The translations under genes and the position numbers were made by a program. A model generated the notes under the pieces. The model did not search any database, had not been told where the DNA came from, and saw only the letters and a program-made list of their open reading frames with translations. This document shows, piece by piece, positions 43,453 to 52,731 of a stretch of DNA of 64,000 nt. How positions within the stretch are numbered: the stretch's first letter is position 1; each line of letters starts with the position of its first letter. The stretch is from Bacillota bacterium (GTDB taxonomy: Bacteria; Bacillota; Clostridia; Lachnospirales; Lachnospiraceae). The DNA is taken from assembly GCA_023390555.1 (NCBI GenBank), contig JAEWCQ010000003.1, forward strand, positions 62,001-126,000, written 5' to 3'.

Positions 43453-43598
43453 TATCTTCAATTGAAAAAAATATCAGAATGGGAAACGCGATGCCATAAC
43501 GGCGGGACACATACTGAATTACTGGAAAAAGATGAAATTTATCGGAATTTCTGGAATGCCAGAAAAGCAGCTTTCGACTGGAAACTCTGACAAGCCTG

Positions 43599-44570
43599 CT
43601 AGTTTTCTACCGGTTTTTTTGTTTTGGTCTTTCCGCTTTTTGACGGGAATAACTTCCAGGCGATGCCTTCGCTTCCAATCAGAAACATGCCGGCAATTAC
43701 GAAAAAACCTCCAAACCATTGCCAGCTGTTCATGTGCTCACCAAGTAACGCCGTGGAGAGCAGCATGGCGGTAAACGGCATCATTCCGGAGAATGCCGCA
43801 GCGGTAAATGCACCGCAGCGCCTGATCCCGGCATACCAGCAGATAAAGGCCAGTGCTGTCACAAAGATCCCATACCAGAAAAGAGCCGTCCATTCGCGGA
43901 GTCCGATTCCTGCAAGCCTCTGTACCGGATGCTCGAACAGTGCCGGTATCAGACATAACGCGAGCGCGATTGCAGATACCACCGTGGTCTGTGCAATCGG
44001 ATCAGACGTCCCGGTCTGTCCGCCCATTGCTTTCACCGCGGAAACACGTGACAGCGTATTAAAGGTCGACTCACAGGCAGCCGCACAGAGTACGAGCATA
44101 TTTCCACCTAAATGCTCCAGGGACAAGCCGTTTCCCGGTGTCAGTAGACCCTGAAGGACCAGAATCCCTCCTACCGTACAGAAAATCCCAGCCAGTTTTC
44201 TTCCATTGACCGGTTCCTTCAGCAAAAATATCGCCAAAAGTGCTGTTATGGCCGGTGCCGCTCCGGTAAGTATGCCCGCCTCTCCGGTACTCGTATAGGT
44301 CAATGCGCTTAACAAAAACAGGCGGAACAGAAAGATGCCGCAAAAAGCCTGAAGCGTCAGAAAGATGAAATTGGAAATAGACATCCGCCTCAGATAGTGC
44401 AGCAGTTGCTTCTTGCAAAGCGGAATTAAAAATAGAAGTGCAAAAAATAAGCTGACTGCCGTAATCGTAAACGTCCCCAGTTTTCCTGTGACAAACCTGC
44501 CGGATATGGTACTTGTTCCCGCCAGCGAGAAAGCACCCATGAGATATAATTTTCCTTTTAAACGCTCCAT
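43599..44570 (-). CDS. EamA/DMT family transporter
   Basis: 323 residues with ten hydrophobic segments in two EamA halves (LFFALLFLIPLCKK, LLAIFLLKEPVNGRKLAGIFCTVGGILVL in the first; LLSTALLGEHMNSWQWFGGFFVIAGMFLI in the second). Such proteins export metabolites, often amino acids or vitamin precursors. The start MERLKGK is preceded by GGAGAGG; a 21-codon longer frame runs into the divergent promoter. It faces a MocR/PdxR-type regulator across a short shared promoter region, a common arrangement in which the regulator controls the exporter through a PLP-related or amino-acid signal. Confidence 0.88.
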   Translation of the reverse strand: MERLKGKLYLMGAFSLAGTSTISGRFVTGKLGTFTITAVSLFFALLFLIPLCKKQLLHYLRRMSISNFIFLTLQAFCGIFLFRLFLLSALTYTSTGEAGILTGAAPAITALLAIFLLKEPVNGRKLAGIFCTVGGILVLQGLLTPGNGLSLEHLGGNMLVLCAAACESTFNTLSRVSAVKAMGGQTGTSDPIAQTTVVSAIALALCLIPALFEHPVQRLAGIGLREWTALFWYGIFVTALAFICWYAGIRRCGAFTAAAFSGMMPFTAMLLSTALLGEHMNSWQWFGGFFVIAGMFLIGSEGIAWKLFPSKSGKTKTKKPVEN

Positions 44571-44591
44571 TTGTTCCTCTCCTGAAATAGA

Positions 44592-44682
44592 TTGCATTTC
44601 TAATCTGTGATGGTATAATTTTACACATACCACTGGTTCTATGGAAGAGCCAGTATGGCGCAGATATTAAAGTACCAGTTGG
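44592..44682. promoter_or_regulatory. Divergent promoter region with MocR-type sites
   Basis: Plus-strand promoter for the regulator: TTGCAT, 16 bp, TATAAT (44614-44619). Minus-strand promoter for the transporter: TTCCAT, 17 bp, TAAAAT. Between and after them lie TACCACTGGT (44628-44637), the inverted GCCAGTATGG (44649-44658) and TACCAGTTGG (44673-44682), related sites suited to a dimeric MocR regulator. Confidence 0.5.
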
Positions 44683-44689
44683 AGGTCTT

Positions 44690-46087
44690 ATGTTAGGGAT
44701 TACATTAAATCGGAAAAGTGAATTACAGCTATGGCGCCAGATCTACCAGAACCTGAAAGAGCTGATGCTGTCCGGCCGGCTGAAGGCAGGAGAAAGTCTG
44801 CCCTCTACACGGGAATTGGCAAAGGAACTGAATGTATCCCGCAACACCGTCTGCGAAGCCTATGACCTGCTGATAGCGGAAGGCTTTGTAATCAGCAGAC
44901 AGGGAGCACCCACACGGGTTTCAGACGGTCTGTGTCTCCAAACACCAGAACCGGTCGCAACGCCGCAAACAGAGCTGAAAGCCATCTGTCCCATTTCCGT
45001 AAATTTCCGAACGGGCAGACCGGACCTGGAGCAATTTCCGAGATTTCTGTGGCAGCAGCTGCTGCATAAAGCATCCGGCGAACTGCCTCCGGATGCCTTT
45101 GGATATACGGGACCTCAGGGACTGCCTGCGCTCCGGACGGAAATTGCCGGCTGGCTGTTTCGCAGCCGCGGACTCCGGGTTGCCGCTGAAAATATTTTTA
45201 TCACAGCCGGTGCAACGCACGGACTTCATCTGATCGCAGATATCCTCTGTAAGAAGGGGCAGGAAATCCTGATGGAAGACCCCTGTCACAGCGGTATGCT
45301 CGGCACTTTCCGGCAGAAAGGATGTTCCATTCTTCCCATACCGGTGGATGCGCACGGGATGCAGACCGATCACCTGTCTGCGCGAAAAAGCTCAGGTGCC
45401 ATTTATGTCACCCCCTCACATCAGTTCCCGCTCGGCGGAATTCTTCCCGCCGCGCGCCGCACCGCACTGATTCGTTTCGCCAGAGAACAGGATTTCTATA
45501 TTATCGAAGACGACTATGACAGTGAATTCCGTTACGGCGGAGAATCCATTGCCCCGCTCTATTCGATGGATACGCAGCGTGTGATCTATGTCGGTACGTT
45601 CAGCAAGTCTGTTTTCCCGGCACTTAGGATCGGCTATGTGATTTTGCCCCGGCAGCTTCACGGACAATGGCGCGATCTTCGCACACACACGGACGTGCAA
45701 AATCCGCCATTTGAGCAGGCCGCTCTGGCGGATTTTTTAAAAACACGTAAATTTGACCGGCATATTCAGAAAATGCGCAAGCTGTATGGCCAGCGGCGGC
45801 AGGTACTTCTGGCATCACTGCAGGACTCCTTCGGGGATACCTGGACTGCTTACGGAGATTGTGCAGGGCTTCATGTAGCCATCGATTTCCCGGGAATGCA
45901 CTTTGATGACTCCTTTAAAGCCAGCTGTCTTCAGGAAGGAATCTACATCACCCCTGTAGAGACTCACTGTATTGAAAAAGGCAGACACCAGAGCATGCTG
46001 CTGCTCGGTTACGGACATCTGAAGCCGGAGGAGATCAAAAACGGTGTCATACAGCTGTCAGCAAAAATAAAGCGTTCCGGCCTCTGA
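44690..46087 (+). CDS. MocR/PdxR-family regulator (GntR domain fused to aminotransferase)
   Basis: 465 residues. A winged helix at the N-terminus (SLPSTRELAKELNVSRNTVCEAYDLL) is joined by a linker to a fold type I aminotransferase-like domain. That domain has FITAGATHGLHLIADIL, IIEDDYDSEFRYGG, and the PLP-Lys in YVGTFSKSVFPALRIGY. MocR proteins bind PLP (sometimes with an amino acid) as effector rather than catalyse. GGAGG precedes the ATG. Divergent from the EamA transporter, which is its likely target. Confidence 0.92.
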   Translation: MLGITLNRKSELQLWRQIYQNLKELMLSGRLKAGESLPSTRELAKELNVSRNTVCEAYDLLIAEGFVISRQGAPTRVSDGLCLQTPEPVATPQTELKAICPISVNFRTGRPDLEQFPRFLWQQLLHKASGELPPDAFGYTGPQGLPALRTEIAGWLFRSRGLRVAAENIFITAGATHGLHLIADILCKKGQEILMEDPCHSGMLGTFRQKGCSILPIPVDAHGMQTDHLSARKSSGAIYVTPSHQFPLGGILPAARRTALIRFAREQDFYIIEDDYDSEFRYGGESIAPLYSMDTQRVIYVGTFSKSVFPALRIGYVILPRQLHGQWRDLRTHTDVQNPPFEQAALADFLKTRKFDRHIQKMRKLYGQRRQVLLASLQDSFGDTWTAYGDCAGLHVAIDFPGMHFDDSFKASCLQEGIYITPVETHCIEKGRHQSMLLLGYGHLKPEEIKNGVIQLSAKIKRSGL

Positions 46088-46126
46088 GCTGCTCCACCAC
46101 AGCTGATGGTGTATGGCATGCAGTTG

Positions 46127-48496
46127 TTATTCCACTGACTTTAAGGACTCTATCATATCGATTGTCTTCATTTTGAAGAATGTAAGGATCTGCATCAGAA
46201 CGGATACCGCGAAAATGATGAGGAAGGACCAGAGAAAACTGAGCGGCTGTATCGTTTTAAAATACACGGTGGCATCCCCTTCTATAATGTGAATGACCAG
46301 TCTGTGCAGTTCCATTCCAAGTCCAAACCCAATCCCAATGCTCAGCAGAGTGAGCAGAAATGCCTCCCGGTAAATGTACTGGTTCGCCTCCCGATCGGTA
46401 AATCCAAGCACTTTTAAGGTTGCAATCTCTCTTGTCCTTTCGCTGATATTGATGGAGGTGAGGTTGTATAATACAATAACCACCAGCAACCCCGCAACGA
46501 CTACGATCAGCACGACGACATTGTCAAGACTCTGGTTGCCGTCCAGTACGGTCTGTAATATGTTATCGGTAAACGTGATATTGACAATCTTTCCGCTTTC
46601 CAGCAGGTTCTTTGCAGTTGCGGACTGATCCTGCCCGCATCCGGCAACAATCATATTGTAAGATGCATCCTCTCCAAACACGGAAGCATATACATCCTTT
46701 CCAAGGTAAATATAATTGCTCACATAATTTTCCGCAACATCACTTACCGTTAGCGTATAAGTATCATTGTCCGCATTTTCAACGGTGATGGAATCACCTT
46801 TTCCCACACCAAAAACATCTGCCAGTTTCTCCGTAATTACGACACTTTTCGAATCCAGTGTTATCTTTTTCCCGGAAATCCTGCTTGTGAGATTGTAATA
46901 CTTTGAAAAAAGCGCTGTGTCATCCGGAACAATCATATGTGCGGAAACCGATCTGCTGCCTTCTACCGCATCCAACGAACTCTGTTTGACCAGAAGCGGA
47001 TTGGTTACTTCTTCCTGCTCGAGAAGCTCCGTCACGTTTTGATCGAGGGATGAAACTTCTGCTCCGAGCACCAGCATCGCATCATATTGAAAAATTTCTC
47101 CATACTGCTTCTGAGCCACACCATTCATGCTGTCTTTCAGTCCAAATCCGGTGACAAGCAGCGCCGTACAGCCGGCTACGCCCACGATTGTCATAAATAC
47201 TCTCTGCTTGTATCGGAACATATTCCGCATTGTGACCTTCCAGGTAAAGGACAGTTTTTTCCAGAGAATACCGATACGTTCCAGCATAATTTTCTGTCCG
47301 TTTTTTGGCGGCACCGGCCGCATCAATGCCGATGGTTTCTGTTTCAATTCCATATGGCAGAAAAAGAAAGTGACCAGGCTCATAATCACACCTGTTACCA
47401 AAAGAATCACAGCCAGCTGAATCAGATCAAATTGTAACACGAGCGGCGGCATGATGAATTTCTGGAACGTCCCGTATATAATTTCCGGAATGACGGCATT
47501 TCCCAGAAAGAATCCCACAACTGCACCAAACAATGTGGCAGACAGAACGTAACCCAGGTAGGAAGTCAGAATTGTCCGATCTCCAAATCCCAGGGATGCC
47601 AATATGCCCAGCTCGGAACGCTCCTCCATAATCATACGTGCCATGGTATTAGAAGTCATCAGAAGAACAATCAGGATAAAAAAGACCGGCATGATGTCCG
47701 CAACCTTAATGATCATCTCTGTTGCATCTCCAATGCTGGTGTATCCGATTACGGCATCCCTGTCATAGATATTCCACTCTGCCGTCCCCTGTTCGGGACG
47801 GATATCTTTTATCTCATCTTTCAGTTCAGCGATCCGTGTATCATATGCATCCGAATATGCGGAAATCTCCTTGTCGTAAGAAGCTGTCACATAAATCTGC
47901 GTATACATATCCATTGTAAATTCTTCTTTTTCCACGTAGAGATAGGAATACAGGTTTCCGTCACCGATTCCTGTGCTTCCATAATCAACTGCCAGATACA
48001 GCGGGGATCTGACCGTTCCGACTACAGTATAACCGGTATGTTTCAACCGGCCGCTCACATCACTGTCAATCGTGACCGTATCCCCCACCTTGTATTTTCT
48101 GCTGTCTGCCAGACATTCTTCACCATTATCCGGCATTCGCCCATCCTTGAGTTCTACTTCATTTATGCTGTCTTCCATCGCATTTACTGTTACCGCATTG
48201 CCGTCCGACAGCAGGACATCCATCGAATAGCTTGGCTCCGCTGCTTTTATTCCGGACAATTTTTGAATCGCCGCAGCATCTTCATCTGTCAATCCGGTGG
48301 TACTGACAATTTTAAAATCCATCAGATTCTGTTTCTGCGTGTAGTCACTGACACCCTGGATAATATCCGGTGCGCTGCCGCGGATACCCGAAAAGAATCC
48401 GACTCCCACCATTACAATAAAGAACAGGGAGAGATATCTTCCCAATGATTTTCTGATTTTCCGAAATGTATTTTTGTATATCACAGGAATCACCAC
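46127..48496 (-). CDS. MacB/FtsX-type ABC transporter permease
   Basis: 789 residues. One N-terminal membrane helix precedes a large outer domain, then three helices, a second outer domain and three more helices: a duplicated FtsX layout (VLLMTSNTMARMIMEERSELGILASLGFG in the middle and NISERTREIATLKVLGFTDREANQYIYREAFLL near the end). This mechanotransmission type exports or releases lipids and peptides, or mediates bacitracin-like resistance. The start is a GTG overlapping the ATPase stop; no earlier ATG exists and the first ATG downstream would remove the first helix. Partner of the ATPase upstream. Confidence 0.88.
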   Translation of the reverse strand: MVIPVIYKNTFRKIRKSLGRYLSLFFIVMVGVGFFSGIRGSAPDIIQGVSDYTQKQNLMDFKIVSTTGLTDEDAAAIQKLSGIKAAEPSYSMDVLLSDGNAVTVNAMEDSINEVELKDGRMPDNGEECLADSRKYKVGDTVTIDSDVSGRLKHTGYTVVGTVRSPLYLAVDYGSTGIGDGNLYSYLYVEKEEFTMDMYTQIYVTASYDKEISAYSDAYDTRIAELKDEIKDIRPEQGTAEWNIYDRDAVIGYTSIGDATEMIIKVADIMPVFFILIVLLMTSNTMARMIMEERSELGILASLGFGDRTILTSYLGYVLSATLFGAVVGFFLGNAVIPEIIYGTFQKFIMPPLVLQFDLIQLAVILLVTGVIMSLVTFFFCHMELKQKPSALMRPVPPKNGQKIMLERIGILWKKLSFTWKVTMRNMFRYKQRVFMTIVGVAGCTALLVTGFGLKDSMNGVAQKQYGEIFQYDAMLVLGAEVSSLDQNVTELLEQEEVTNPLLVKQSSLDAVEGSRSVSAHMIVPDDTALFSKYYNLTSRISGKKITLDSKSVVITEKLADVFGVGKGDSITVENADNDTYTLTVSDVAENYVSNYIYLGKDVYASVFGEDASYNMIVAGCGQDQSATAKNLLESGKIVNITFTDNILQTVLDGNQSLDNVVVLIVVVAGLLVVIVLYNLTSINISERTREIATLKVLGFTDREANQYIYREAFLLTLLSIGIGFGLGMELHRLVIHIIEGDATVYFKTIQPLSFLWSFLIIFAVSVLMQILTFFKMKTIDMIESLKSVE

Positions 48497-49191
48497 ACAA
48501 TCTCGTCTACGCGTTTTGGATGTTCGTTCCGGGTAATATCACTGACTGTTCCGTTTTTTACCCGGATCACCTTATCTGCGATTTCAGCAATCATCGCGTT
48601 ATGTGTGATCAATATCGTGGTCGTCTTCATCTTTTTGCAGGTTCTCTGCAGCAGATCAATGATTTTCTGTCCGGTACTGCTGTCCAGTGCTCCTGTCGGT
48701 TCATCACACAGCAGAATCTGCGGATTTTTTGCTATGGCTCTTGCAATGGACACCCGCTGCTGTTCTCCGCCGGAAAGCTGCGACGGGAAATTATACATCC
48801 GTTCTGCCAGACCAACTTCATCTAGAATCTCTCGCGGCTCAAAGGAATCCGGACAGATCTGACAGGCAAGCTCCACGTTCTCAAGCGCGGTCAGATTTCC
48901 GACCAGATTATAAAACTGAAATACAAATCCGATATCGTTTCTTCTATAGTATACCAGTTCTTTTTTACTAAGGCGCTGAATCTCCTTCTGATTCACTAAA
49001 ATCGTTCCTCCGCTCGGACTGTCCATTCCCCCAAGAAGGTTTAAAACCGTTGTCTTTCCAGCACCGGAGGGTCCTAAAATCACAACAAATTCTCCTTCCT
49101 CAATTGCAAACGAACAGCGATCGACCGCCGTAATCGTCACGTCCCCTGTTCGGTATTCTTTCTTCACATTCTTAAATTCGATAAATGGCAT
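48490..49191 (-). CDS. ABC transporter ATP-binding protein (MacB/LolD type)
   Basis: 233 residues. Walker A GPSGAGKTT, Q-loop FVFQFYNL, signature QLSGGEQQRVSIARAIA, Walker B ILLCDEPTGALDSSTG and H-loop ITHN: all intact. It powers the permease encoded next, with which it overlaps by a few bases. The start MPFIEFKNV is preceded by GGAGAGG; a 12-codon longer frame overlaps that site. It is divergent from a TetR-type gene 273 bp away that likely controls it. Confidence 0.92.
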   Translation of the reverse strand: MPFIEFKNVKKEYRTGDVTITAVDRCSFAIEEGEFVVILGPSGAGKTTVLNLLGGMDSPSGGTILVNQKEIQRLSKKELVYYRRNDIGFVFQFYNLVGNLTALENVELACQICPDSFEPREILDEVGLAERMYNFPSQLSGGEQQRVSIARAIAKNPQILLCDEPTGALDSSTGQKIIDLLQRTCKKMKTTTILITHNAMIAEIADKVIRVKNGTVSDITRNEHPKRVDEIVW

Positions 49192-49290
49192 TCTGTCCTC
49201 TCCTTTGCCGTATCCGGTGTCTATCACTAATTTCTAATTGAATATAGCAACCTGATATTTGAAATACAATCAGCAGATTTTTTTAAGATG

Positions 49291-49305
49291 CTGTTTGTTA
49301 AACAG
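49291..49305. promoter_or_regulatory. Candidate TetR operator
   Basis: CTGTTT-GTT-AAACAG, a 15-bp palindrome in the AT-rich gap between the MacB-like ABC operon and the divergent TetR gene. The rest of this gap shows nothing clear. Confidence 0.4.
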
Positions 49306-49464
49306 ATTTACCAGATTTGTTGATTAAATAACAGAATTGCGCATTCAAATTTATTAATTTTTTATAAACACATTGTTGATTATCTATCACAAAACTCATA
49401 TACTGACGTTATGCATACTCGTCTTATCTGAAAGAGACCAGATCCAAAAAGGGGGAAAATAGAA

Positions 49465-50064
49465 ATGGTGGAAAACGAAGGACTTCCTGTGACCTCCGGA
49501 AAGACAGACCGGCGTGTCAAATACTCGAAAATGGTGATTAAAGAAAGCTTTGTCCAGCTTCTGAAGGAAAAGAACATTTCCAAAATCACGATCAAAGAGC
49601 TGTGTGAACTTGCAGATGTGAATCGGGCAACCTTTTATGCCCACTATACGGATCAATATGATTTACTGGAACAGATTGAGCAGGAATTGATGTCTGGAAT
49701 CAACCAGTATATCATCAGCGACCTCTTCCATGAATCAACCAAAACACCCGTTTCCATGCTTGTAAAAATCCTGGATTTTATTAAAGATAATGCGGAACTG
49801 TTTCATCTTTTTCTGAATGTAAACAATGACTTCCAGTTTGAGCAGCAATTAATTGCTCTGATCTCTGAGCAGCATTTTTTCCCGTTTTTTGAACAGAACA
49901 AAACAAGCATCGAAGATTCCGAATACATTTTTCTTTTTCTGGCCAACGGCTGTGTCGGTGTGATTCAAAGATGGCTGAAGGATGGAACGAAAAAATCCAG
50001 TCAGGAGGTAGCAGAACTGATTATCCAGTTATCGTTGTACGGGAATTCTTCCTTTGACAGATAA
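49465..50064 (+). CDS. TetR/AcrR family regulator (DhaS-like C-terminus)
   Basis: 199 residues. Helix-turn-helix ISKITIKELCELADVNRATFYAHYTDQYDLLEQIEQEL, about residues 38-75, a variant seen in the TetR_C_7/DhaS-like subgroup. The C-terminal domain has the GCVGVIQRWLKDG segment common there. It is divergent from the MacB-like ABC genes and a likely regulator of them. Ribosome site AAAGGGGG, 12 bp before the ATG. Confidence 0.85.
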   Translation: MVENEGLPVTSGKTDRRVKYSKMVIKESFVQLLKEKNISKITIKELCELADVNRATFYAHYTDQYDLLEQIEQELMSGINQYIISDLFHESTKTPVSMLVKILDFIKDNAELFHLFLNVNNDFQFEQQLIALISEQHFFPFFEQNKTSIEDSEYIFLFLANGCVGVIQRWLKDGTKKSSQEVAELIIQLSLYGNSSFDR

Positions 50065-50095
50065 ATGCCCGCCTGCAGTTTCCCCCGGAACCCGG

Positions 50096-50121
50096 AAAGC
50101 CAGCTAAACGCTGGCTTTTTG
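50096..50121. terminator. Bidirectional terminator between TetR gene and ABC permease gene
   Basis: AAAGCCAGC-TAAAC-GCTGGCTTT followed by TT on the plus strand; the mirror-image A run serves the minus strand. Confidence 0.85.
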
Positions 50122-50134
50122 ATGTAGCAGGTAT

Positions 50135-50965
50135 CTAACGTCTTGGAGTTGCAGCAACTTTAACGGTTGAAAAATCTGCTTGATTGAATTTGCTTACACA
50201 AATAATAAAAAATACGAAGCCAATGCATACCGTTAGGAATAATCCCATGACCGGTGTAACAATAAAACCGTGAATCCGGAAGGCGATTCCCTGATTGACC
50301 AGTTCTTCGACACCCGACCCGCTTAACTTCAACACAATATACCTGAAAATAGAGGTAATATAGGTCAGTGGATTCACATATACGATCGGTAACAGAAATT
50401 TTGGCATAACTGTCGTTGGTATATAGGCTCCCGAAAGAAAAGTCAGCGGCATGGTAATCATGGAACTGATGATCTGAAACGAAGCAGAATTTCTTGCTAT
50501 CGTCGCCAGAAACAGACCGATTGCTCCAAAGGCCAGCCCTGCGATGCCCATGACACCAATCATCTGAACAAACTGAACAATGTCCAGTTTCAGTCCGATA
50601 AAAAGACCGACAATTGTTATGATCGTCCCCTGAATAACGGAAATGATTGCGCCGGATAAAATGTGCCCGATTGATATCTGGTAACGCGCGATCGGCGACA
50701 CCAGAACTTCTTTCATATATCCGCTTGCAATATCCGATAGAATGTCCGTTGAATTATTTATGCTTGCCTGAAAGACGGTCATGATAATGACACCTGCAAT
50801 CAAATAATTCATAGGCTGGCTGAGTCCGCTCATGGACGATTTCATTATAAATGAAAATATAAACAGCAGGAAAAACGACATCACAATGCTTCCCAGTAAT
50901 CTTCCTCTGTCCCTCACAAAGTTCAGTAAATTTCTTTGAATAATCGCAGTTATTGGATTCATCAC
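50135..50965 (-). CDS. ABC-2 type permease
   Basis: 276 residues with six hydrophobic segments of the ABC-2 family (MNYLIAGVIIMTVFQASINNSTDILSDIASGYMKEVLVSPIAR and PLTFLSGAYIPTTVMPKFLLPIVYVNPLTYITSIFR are landmark regions; here only SGAYIPTTVMP and ASGYMKEVLVSP need be checked). With its ATPase it forms a DrrAB-like exporter for drugs or lipids. It overlaps the ATPase gene by ATGA. The operon has an unusually clear repressor-controlled promoter, so export is induced when the MarR ligand is present. Confidence 0.9.
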   Translation of the reverse strand: MMNPITAIIQRNLLNFVRDRGRLLGSIVMSFFLLFIFSFIMKSSMSGLSQPMNYLIAGVIIMTVFQASINNSTDILSDIASGYMKEVLVSPIARYQISIGHILSGAIISVIQGTIITIVGLFIGLKLDIVQFVQMIGVMGIAGLAFGAIGLFLATIARNSASFQIISSMITMPLTFLSGAYIPTTVMPKFLLPIVYVNPLTYITSIFRYIVLKLSGSGVEELVNQGIAFRIHGFIVTPVMGLFLTVCIGFVFFIICVSKFNQADFSTVKVAATPRR

Positions 50966-51879
50966 TCTCTGATCTCCTTTCCTGTAATCGCGAGAAACAC
51001 CTCATTCAGGGTTCCTTTTTTGACTTCGAAATCCGTAATAATATCTTTACATTCTGACAGAATAGACAATGCCTTCGCAGACTGGTCTGTCTTGATCACT
51101 ATTTTTTCCCCGGCCCTCTCATACGAAATGTCATTGACACCTAAAAAGGTTTCGAACTGAGCTTCCTGACTGGTGGATATCTGCATCACGGTACTTGTAT
51201 ATTTATTTTTCAAATTGCCCGGTGTATCGTATGCGATGATCTTTCCATGATCCATAATGGCAACTTTCGCACAGATTTCTGCTTCGTCCATATAATGGGT
51301 GGTAAGAAAAATCGTAATATTTTTCTTTTTCTGAAGTTTTTGAATGTATTCCCAGACATTTGCTCTTGTCTGCGGATCGAGGCCGGTTGTCGGTTCATCT
51401 AAAAACAGCACTTTTGGATCATGAACCAATCCTCTTGCTATTTCCACTCTTCTTTTCATGCCGCCCGAAAGACCACCTACAATCGCTTTCTTCCAATCGG
51501 AAAGCGCTACCAGATCCAGAACAAAATCAATGCGTTCTTCTACTTCGTTCTTTGGAATTTTGTAAAAGCTGCAATGATATTTCAGATTTTCTTCCACGGT
51601 AAGTCTTGCATCCAGCGTAGAATCCTGAAAAACGATTCCAATGTCTTTTCTCACCAGACTCTTCTCTTCCGTCGCATCATGCCCATTGATTAAAATCTTA
51701 CCTTCTGATTTATCGAGAATGGTGCAGAGTGAATGAATCGTTGTGCTTTTACCTGCCCCATTCGGTCCCAAAAAGGCAAAAATTATCCCTTCCTCAACGC
51801 GAAACGTTATATCATCGACTGCTTTCAAACTTCCATAATTTTTTGTAAAATGTTCCACTTCAATTATTTGTTTCATCAT
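50962..51879 (-). CDS. ABC transporter ATP-binding protein (DrrA type)
   Basis: 305 residues. Walker A GPNGAGKST, signature GLSGGMKRRVEIARGL, Walker B VLFLDEPTTGLDPQ and H-loop TTHYMDEAE. A C-terminal extension of about 80 residues is usual for DrrA/NodI-type multidrug ATPases. GGAGG precedes the start (two adjacent ATG codons; the first is used). It sits downstream of the marR gene in the same direction with its own consensus promoter carrying two copies of the operator. Confidence 0.92.
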   Translation of the reverse strand: MMKQIIEVEHFTKNYGSLKAVDDITFRVEEGIIFAFLGPNGAGKSTTIHSLCTILDKSEGKILINGHDATEEKSLVRKDIGIVFQDSTLDARLTVEENLKYHCSFYKIPKNEVEERIDFVLDLVALSDWKKAIVGGLSGGMKRRVEIARGLVHDPKVLFLDEPTTGLDPQTRANVWEYIQKLQKKKNITIFLTTHYMDEAEICAKVAIMDHGKIIAYDTPGNLKNKYTSTVMQISTSQEAQFETFLGVNDISYERAGEKIVIKTDQSAKALSILSECKDIITDFEVKKGTLNEVFLAITGKEIRE

Positions 51880-51907
51880 TCTTTCCTCCTTATTTTTACA
51901 AAAATAG

Positions 51908-51955
51908 AAAGGTACCTTTGTTCGTGATTATAAAGGTACCTTTCTATTATGTCAA
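51908..51955 (-). promoter_or_regulatory. Consensus promoter with two MarR operators, ABC exporter
   Basis: Minus strand -35 TTGACA (51950-51955), exactly 17 bp, -10 TATAAT (51927-51932). The palindrome AAAGGTACCTTT occupies the spacer (51932-51943) and recurs at 51908-51919, 24 bp away, covering the transcription start. Two operators two helical turns apart fit tight repression by a MarR dimer pair. Confidence 0.88.
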
Positions 51956-52012
51956 TACTATTTTTTATTTTTACATTTCAGCTTCGTATTCCTGATTATC
52001 TATTCGTTCCGA

Positions 52013-52579
52013 TCATTTCTCAAAATCGGAAAAACGATCCCGGTCAAATGGCGGACGGCCTGCGAAGGCAGATTCCGAAAAATCAAAATGACGTCCCATA
52101 AAAGGAAATCCGTCCCGGTCTCTCATAGGATCTTCCGCATCACCAAGGTCTCGCGTAAGATTCTCTATTAATTTTAGGAACAGCCCGTTTAGCGTATTTT
52201 GTTCCGCTTCATCCAGACAGCCAAAGAGATCCTCTTCATCCGAGGTATCCTGCTGCCGGTCCGCAGCTTCTTTTCCTGCGTCTGTCAGCTTGATTTCCAT
52301 GATCCTCCGATCTGTCTGAGACGGTGTACGTGTGATATATCCCGATTTTTCCAGTTTAGACAATAGCTCACCAAGAGACTGCGACCGTATATCCAATATC
52401 GAAGACAGATCTTTTTGACTTATCTCCGGTTTCAGTCTAAGTAAAGCCAATACTCTTCCCTGCCCTTTATGCTTATTCATCATCGGACCATATTCCCGCA
52501 TATTCTTGAACTGATAACGCCTTACCAGCCACTCCAGTCGAATGAACTGCTCATACAAATCATTGCTCTCTACACTCAT
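52013..52579 (-). CDS. MarR family transcriptional regulator
   Basis: 188 residues. The winged helix (ISQKDLSSILDIRSQSLGELLSKLEKSGYITRTPSQTDRRIMEIKLTDAG, seen as QKDLSSIL and the wing DRRIMEIKLT) is typical of MarR. The C-terminus carries an unusual charged, aromatic-rich tail of about 45 residues (repeated D-R-D-x-F and FPF/GRHFDF-like patterns), absent from most MarR proteins. It could sense a ligand or be disordered. Its promoter holds one copy of the palindrome that appears twice before the ABC exporter, so it represses both itself and the exporter. Confidence 0.9.
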   Translation of the reverse strand: MSVESNDLYEQFIRLEWLVRRYQFKNMREYGPMMNKHKGQGRVLALLRLKPEISQKDLSSILDIRSQSLGELLSKLEKSGYITRTPSQTDRRIMEIKLTDAGKEAADRQQDTSDEEDLFGCLDEAEQNTLNGLFLKLIENLTRDLGDAEDPMRDRDGFPFMGRHFDFSESAFAGRPPFDRDRFSDFEK

Positions 52580-52651
52580 CTTATCACCTCAGGTTTCCTT
52601 TTCTATCATTTCTCAGTGTTTCTGACCGAATACTTTTGTACTCACAGTTCT

Positions 52652-52680
52652 ATTCTAAAGGTACCTTTGTACCATGTCAA
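52652..52680 (-). promoter_or_regulatory. marR promoter with operator in the spacer
   Basis: Minus strand -35 TTGACA (52675-52680), 17-bp spacer, -10 TAGAAT (52652-52657). The palindrome AAAGGTACCTTT lies at 52657-52668 within the spacer. Confidence 0.85.
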
Positions 52681-52731
52681 TCCCTGACTTGCCTTAAAGC
52701 CGTCCACCTGGATAAAACGCCATCCACCCTG

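Noticed and set aside
49228..49464. Small gene in the AT-rich gap between the MacB-like ABC genes and the TetR gene
   Set aside because: Short open frames here lack ribosome sites and recognisable sequence; the gap looks purely regulatory.
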